Positions 62,201 to 64,000 of a stretch of DNA of 64,000 nucleotides are shown in pieces. Below the pieces are notes generated by a model, which saw only the letters and a program-made list of their open reading frames with translations, did not search any database and was not told where the DNA came from. The stretch lies in the NCBI GenBank assembly GCA_951799425.1, contig OX637396.1:39051901-39115900 (forward strand), written 5' to 3'. Position numbers and translations under genes: made by a program. This DNA comes from Ilex aquifolium. Lineage: Eukaryota > Streptophyta > Magnoliopsida > Aquifoliales > Aquifoliaceae. The stretch's first letter is position 1; every line of letters begins with the position of its first letter.

Positions 62201-63568
62201 CACTGGATTGTACTCCCTGTGCATGTCTATAGAGATTTAAATTGCAAATTAAGTTGTGCACTTGTACCCCAGCAGAAGATCCCAAAGCATAAAAGGCAGC
62301 AGCATATCATTAACTACAATTCATGCATGTGTCTCATCTAATCCTTTTCTATTGGAAGGACAGCATCTAATGATCAACAAAACAACCAACTAAAGATTCG
62401 TTCAATCAAATGTAAAGTGTGACCTGGTAGCACTTAGAACAAATAACCTAGAAGAACAAATAACCTAGAAATTGCCCAAAGCCCCATGAAGGAAAATTAA
62501 TAATCACATATTCAAGCTAAGTAGTCAAAATGGCACAAACCTCAGAGTTCCAACGCATTGACTTCGGGAAGGAGATTTTAGCAATTGTACCAGGCAACTC
62601 TTCGGACAAAACCTAGCCAAAAATGAAAACAAGACCAATGCCAATAATTGAGACAAATGTAAGCAGATGCCATGAATGTAGCCATTATTCTAAAGATTAG
62701 GATACATTGACAACAGGAAATAATAAATTTATCCATTCCGCACTTTGACGACCAAACTTAGCAGTATATATTATGCCGAAGACAATGTTAGATGTCATGC
62801 TACTTTAAATTATGATGAACATCAGCAAGAACGGCATATTCTACGACAATGACCTATTAGAAAGGTCTGCAGTAATGTTTGAATCCCATCAGATGAATAT
62901 CTGGCTAATGTTTCTACTCTGAGGAATTGTTCAAAAGCTAACTAAACAATTCAGACCTTCAAAACTGGGAAGGCTGTTTGAAGCCTATCAGATGAATATG
63001 TGGCTAATGCTTCTACTCTGAGGAATTGTTCAAAAGCTATTTAACATTTCAGCTTTTTAAACCTAGAAGGCTAGCACTAGGATAGCCCCAAAACGCCTTG
63101 TCAAAGCTTCAGAATCACAACAGAGGCCCAAATAAGGGCTGCCGGGTCATTGGACCCAAAAGATGTCATAATGAGCCAAGTAGAATAGCAGAATGGGGAC
63201 AGCTCTGCCCCTTGGCACGTCTATGGTGTCCCGGAAGTGCTGCTGTGGTTGCGAGAGTTGAGTAAATCCTCCGCATGATCACTCACAAGAATGCTGGCAA
63301 GTACACAACAACCCTCTCTTGAGGGTGGGAGGGGAGGACTCTAACCGTCCAAAAAGGAAGAGTATTAACTACCACTTTGGAGAAGAGACCCCAAGATTTG
63401 AAGAAGCCATGGCTCAATCTTGAGAGGACCAGCCAATTATTGGCATGACAACCTCTTTAAAGTAACCGAACTGTATTCACAACACTCCAAAAATAGAAAG
63501 TGTCACATATACCTCCAATGCAAGCCGTGAAGGCTCCACCACACGAGCATAAATGTACTCTGTTTTCC
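38282..63568 (-). CDS. EDD1: Organellar glycyl-tRNA synthetase, alpha-beta fused (EDD1 type), C-terminal 20 exons; 5' part outside window
   Basis: Exons in transcript order: 63513-63568, 62541-62612, 61917-61999, 60712-60760, 60343-60405, 60162-60251, 59936-60022, 55065-55136, 54903-54961, 54552-54645, 53680-53898, 52659-52753, 48987-49077, 48808-48912, 48007-48045, 46213-46302, 42543-42644, 40371-40452, 40080-40165 and 38282-38380. They join in frame to about 576 residues plus a split codon. Landmarks: KTEYIYARVVEPSRLALE, ISFPKSMRWNSE, VMQKHQKYFAI, EKLGTMLDKM, AASLAMSDLATAVVTEF, RHYALRDGYSEQ, SRPTRIVRGKDV, PLDDFFNHVFVMV and the end LSVLPGF. These match the bacterial-type GlyS beta subunit as fused in plant EDD1, which charges tRNA-Gly in plastids and mitochondria and is essential for embryos. 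The alpha (catalytic) half is beyond base 64000. Intron 3 (61916-60761) starts GC, not GT. Confidence 0.96.
40804..41022. repeat. Direct duplication (~110 and ~90 bp) in GlyRS intron
   Basis: GTGTCATGAAATAGGGACCC (40804) recurs as GTGTCTTGTAATAGAGACCC (40933). Both copies continue with TTGAAGAAC, ATATTCAGACCA and GGAGAGGGGTGCTAAC. The second copy lacks about 25 bp of the middle. Confidence 0.75.
44526..44772. repeat. Direct duplication (~85 bp, 160 bp apart) in GlyRS intron
   Basis: GAGATCCCAAACTTTCACAA at 44526 and GAGATCCCAAATTTTGATAA at 44686 start two similar segments. Both end CTCTCAGCTTAATTCARCAA followed by ACTGGA. Confidence 0.75.
44918..45770 (+). mobile_element. Non-autonomous Helitron candidate, 853 bp
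   Basis: Starts TCTATACTACTAATAAAA directly after an A and ends GTGCATTTGCATTGCTAG directly before a T. That gives TC at the 5' end, CTAG at the 3' end and an A/T host junction, as for plant Helitrons. The 3' hairpin is weak. The 5' 100 bp is repeated in diverged form from about 45011 (TATATCTGTACTATTAATAT). No Rep/Helicase frame. It lies in the GlyRS intron between the exons at 46213 and 42644. Confidence 0.5.
49758..49776 (-). mobile_element. SINE stub (19 bp) with 17-bp target duplication
   Basis: Minus strand CCTGACC followed by about a dozen A. It is flanked by ATCCACCATACACTGTT (49741-49757) and ATCCACCATACATTGTT (49777-49793), identical at 16 of 17 bases. Same end sequence as the SINE copies at 2493 and 9507 and the stub at 22895. 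Confidence 0.65.
49907..50599. mobile_element. hAT-type element, family B, 693 bp
   Basis: Ends CTATGAAGCACAGACGC and, read inverted from the right, CTAAGAAGCATAGGCAC form terminal inverted repeats. They are flanked by exact 8-bp duplications GCTACAAG (49899-49906 and 50600-50607). CGACACGGACA and AGTGTCCAA words are typical of this repeat type. No transposase. Lies in the GlyRS intron before the exon at 49077. Confidence 0.85.
50700..52600. other. GlyRS intron, remainder
   Basis: Non-coding. 51180-51680 is GC-richer than the rest and has open minus-strand frames of 75-86 codons, but without similarity to a known family; it may be an unrecognised repeat. The other parts show nothing notable. 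Confidence 0.3.
54133..54491 (+). mobile_element. Complete TRIM retrotransposon, 359 bp
   Basis: Two terminal direct repeats of 111 bp (54133-54243 and 54381-54491) share TATCCCACATCA, AATTAAGTA, CACCCATT and end GCTCTAACA. Directly after the first lies TGGTATCAAAGC (54244-54255), one base off the standard primer-binding site TGGTATCAGAGC for initiator methionine tRNA. Directly before the second lies a polypurine tract GAAGGAGGAAAG (54369-54380). The internal domain is 137 bp and non-coding. Flanking 5-mers are AAATC and AAATT. It lies antisense in the GlyRS intron between the exons at 54552 and 53898. Confidence 0.85.
55840..56750 (+). pseudogene. LINE fragment A (3' end with zf-RVT domain)
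   Basis: Frames around 56250-56350 read WCGTCRRTGESIDHRFLHC, followed by RFWN: the CxxC...H...C zinc-binding domain at the end of plant L1-type reverse transcriptase proteins. Stops and shifts break the frame. Upstream sequence (55840-56140) is open but only weakly LINE-like. Lies in the 4.8-kb GlyRS intron. Confidence 0.65.
57130..59622 (+). pseudogene. LINE fragment B (L1-type reverse transcriptase, degraded)
   Basis: About 57150-57470 encodes the start of the RT region in broken frames (INPRVRM, FAEFFENGVVNSRTNATLIC). 57563-57841 reads MDFERAYHMVGWDFLHYVM and LRQGDPLSPFLFTLV, motifs of plant L1 reverse transcriptases. Further right, 58984-59055 reads MCKCREESMDHLFFHC and KLWN, the zf-RVT domain. 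The 3' end is near 59615, where TTTCAAAAAAA gives a short A-tail. The FADD catalytic block is missing or destroyed and there are many stops. It lies antisense to the GlyRS gene in the intron between 59936 and 55136. Confidence 0.85.
59817..59837 (+). repeat. G21 homopolymer in GlyRS intron
   Basis: Twenty-one consecutive G about 100 bp beyond the donor side of the exon at 59936 (on the gene strand it is poly-C inside the intron). Length should be checked, as such runs are error-prone in sequencing. Confidence 0.9.
62878..63065. repeat. Tandem duplication (~98-bp unit) in GlyRS intron
   Basis: GTTTGAATCCCATCAGATGA (62878) recurs as GTTTGAAGCCTATCAGATGA (62976). Both continue TCTACTCTGAGGAATTGTTC and AAAAGCTA. 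Confidence 0.85.
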
Positions 63569-64000
63569 CTGCATAAATATCGGCTATGAACAAACTTGTT
63601 CAACATGGACAAAAAACTGGCGACACATCAATCAAAGATGTGTATAATGCTTCGTATACAAACTAAGTTCAAGTGCTTAACAATAAAGCATTTCATGTCA
63701 TTATGGATTGCAACCTCTTGGCAGCTGCCACTTTGTAGTGCCTTTATTTCTCTATCACAAAAAAAAAAAATACAAATAATACAACTAAAATGATTAACTA
63801 TGTGCAACATATAATGTAAGCAACAGTGCAGATTCTACAGAAAAGCTTAGCCACCTCAATGGTCGTATTATGGTAGTTCTGCCAATGAAGTAGATCAGTA
63901 ACTTGCTTTTACATAAATGGATATTGATGCAGAGAGTCTTGAATTTTACTTCATAAATAACTATTAAAAATTAATATTTCCATTAAATAAAAGGCGATAA
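63569..64000. other. GlyRS intron running off the window
   Basis: The exon preceding 63568 (expected to encode a YGV-type segment of the beta subunit) is not found here. Therefore the window ends inside an intron. Confidence 0.6.

Overview
The window is nuclear DNA of a flowering plant, most likely a eudicot. The reasons are AT-rich intergenic DNA and introns, GT-AG introns in every gene, plant-only families (phytocyanin, RABD2 GTPase, plastid-type alpha-beta fused glycyl-tRNA synthetase) and a dense load of plant transposable elements (Tat-like Ty3/gypsy, TRIM, LINE, SINE, hAT and Mutator MITEs, a Helitron candidate). I could not name a genus.

Six protein genes can be modelled from splice signals and family similarity. 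On the minus strand at the left edge is a Bax-inhibitor-1-like gene (3' end outside the window), followed by a two-exon uclacyanin-type phytocyanin (1857-3223). On the plus strand are a three-exon 2-oxoglutarate/Fe(II) dioxygenase (9896-11823) and an eight-exon RABD2/Rab1 GTPase (20750-27103). On the minus strand are a seven-exon RGG-repeat RNA-binding protein of the RGGA/SERBP1 type (28375-36176) and the last 20 exons in view of an EDD1-type organellar glycyl-tRNA synthetase (38282-63568, 5' end outside). The genes look like unrelated housekeeping or specialised genes, not a cluster.

The rest is mostly repeats. 4.2-9.7 kb holds a 203-bp Mutator-type MITE, a tandem pair of SINE-like repeats, a 290-bp foldback, a 1.28-kb near-perfect foldback and an LTR-like stretch with a 44-bp tandem repeat. 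14.4-20.1 kb holds a tRNA-derived SINE, a CAY-rich satellite, a hAT element nested in another element, and the 3' part of a Tat-like Ty3/gypsy element with a spliced antisense reading frame. Introns of the RAB, RGG and GlyRS genes carry hAT elements with intact 8-bp target duplications, a complete 359-bp TRIM, two LINE remnants, a Helitron candidate and very short SINE stubs.

Gene models were built by eye from splice sites and known family sequences. Exon boundaries keep the reading frame throughout, but no transcript evidence was available.
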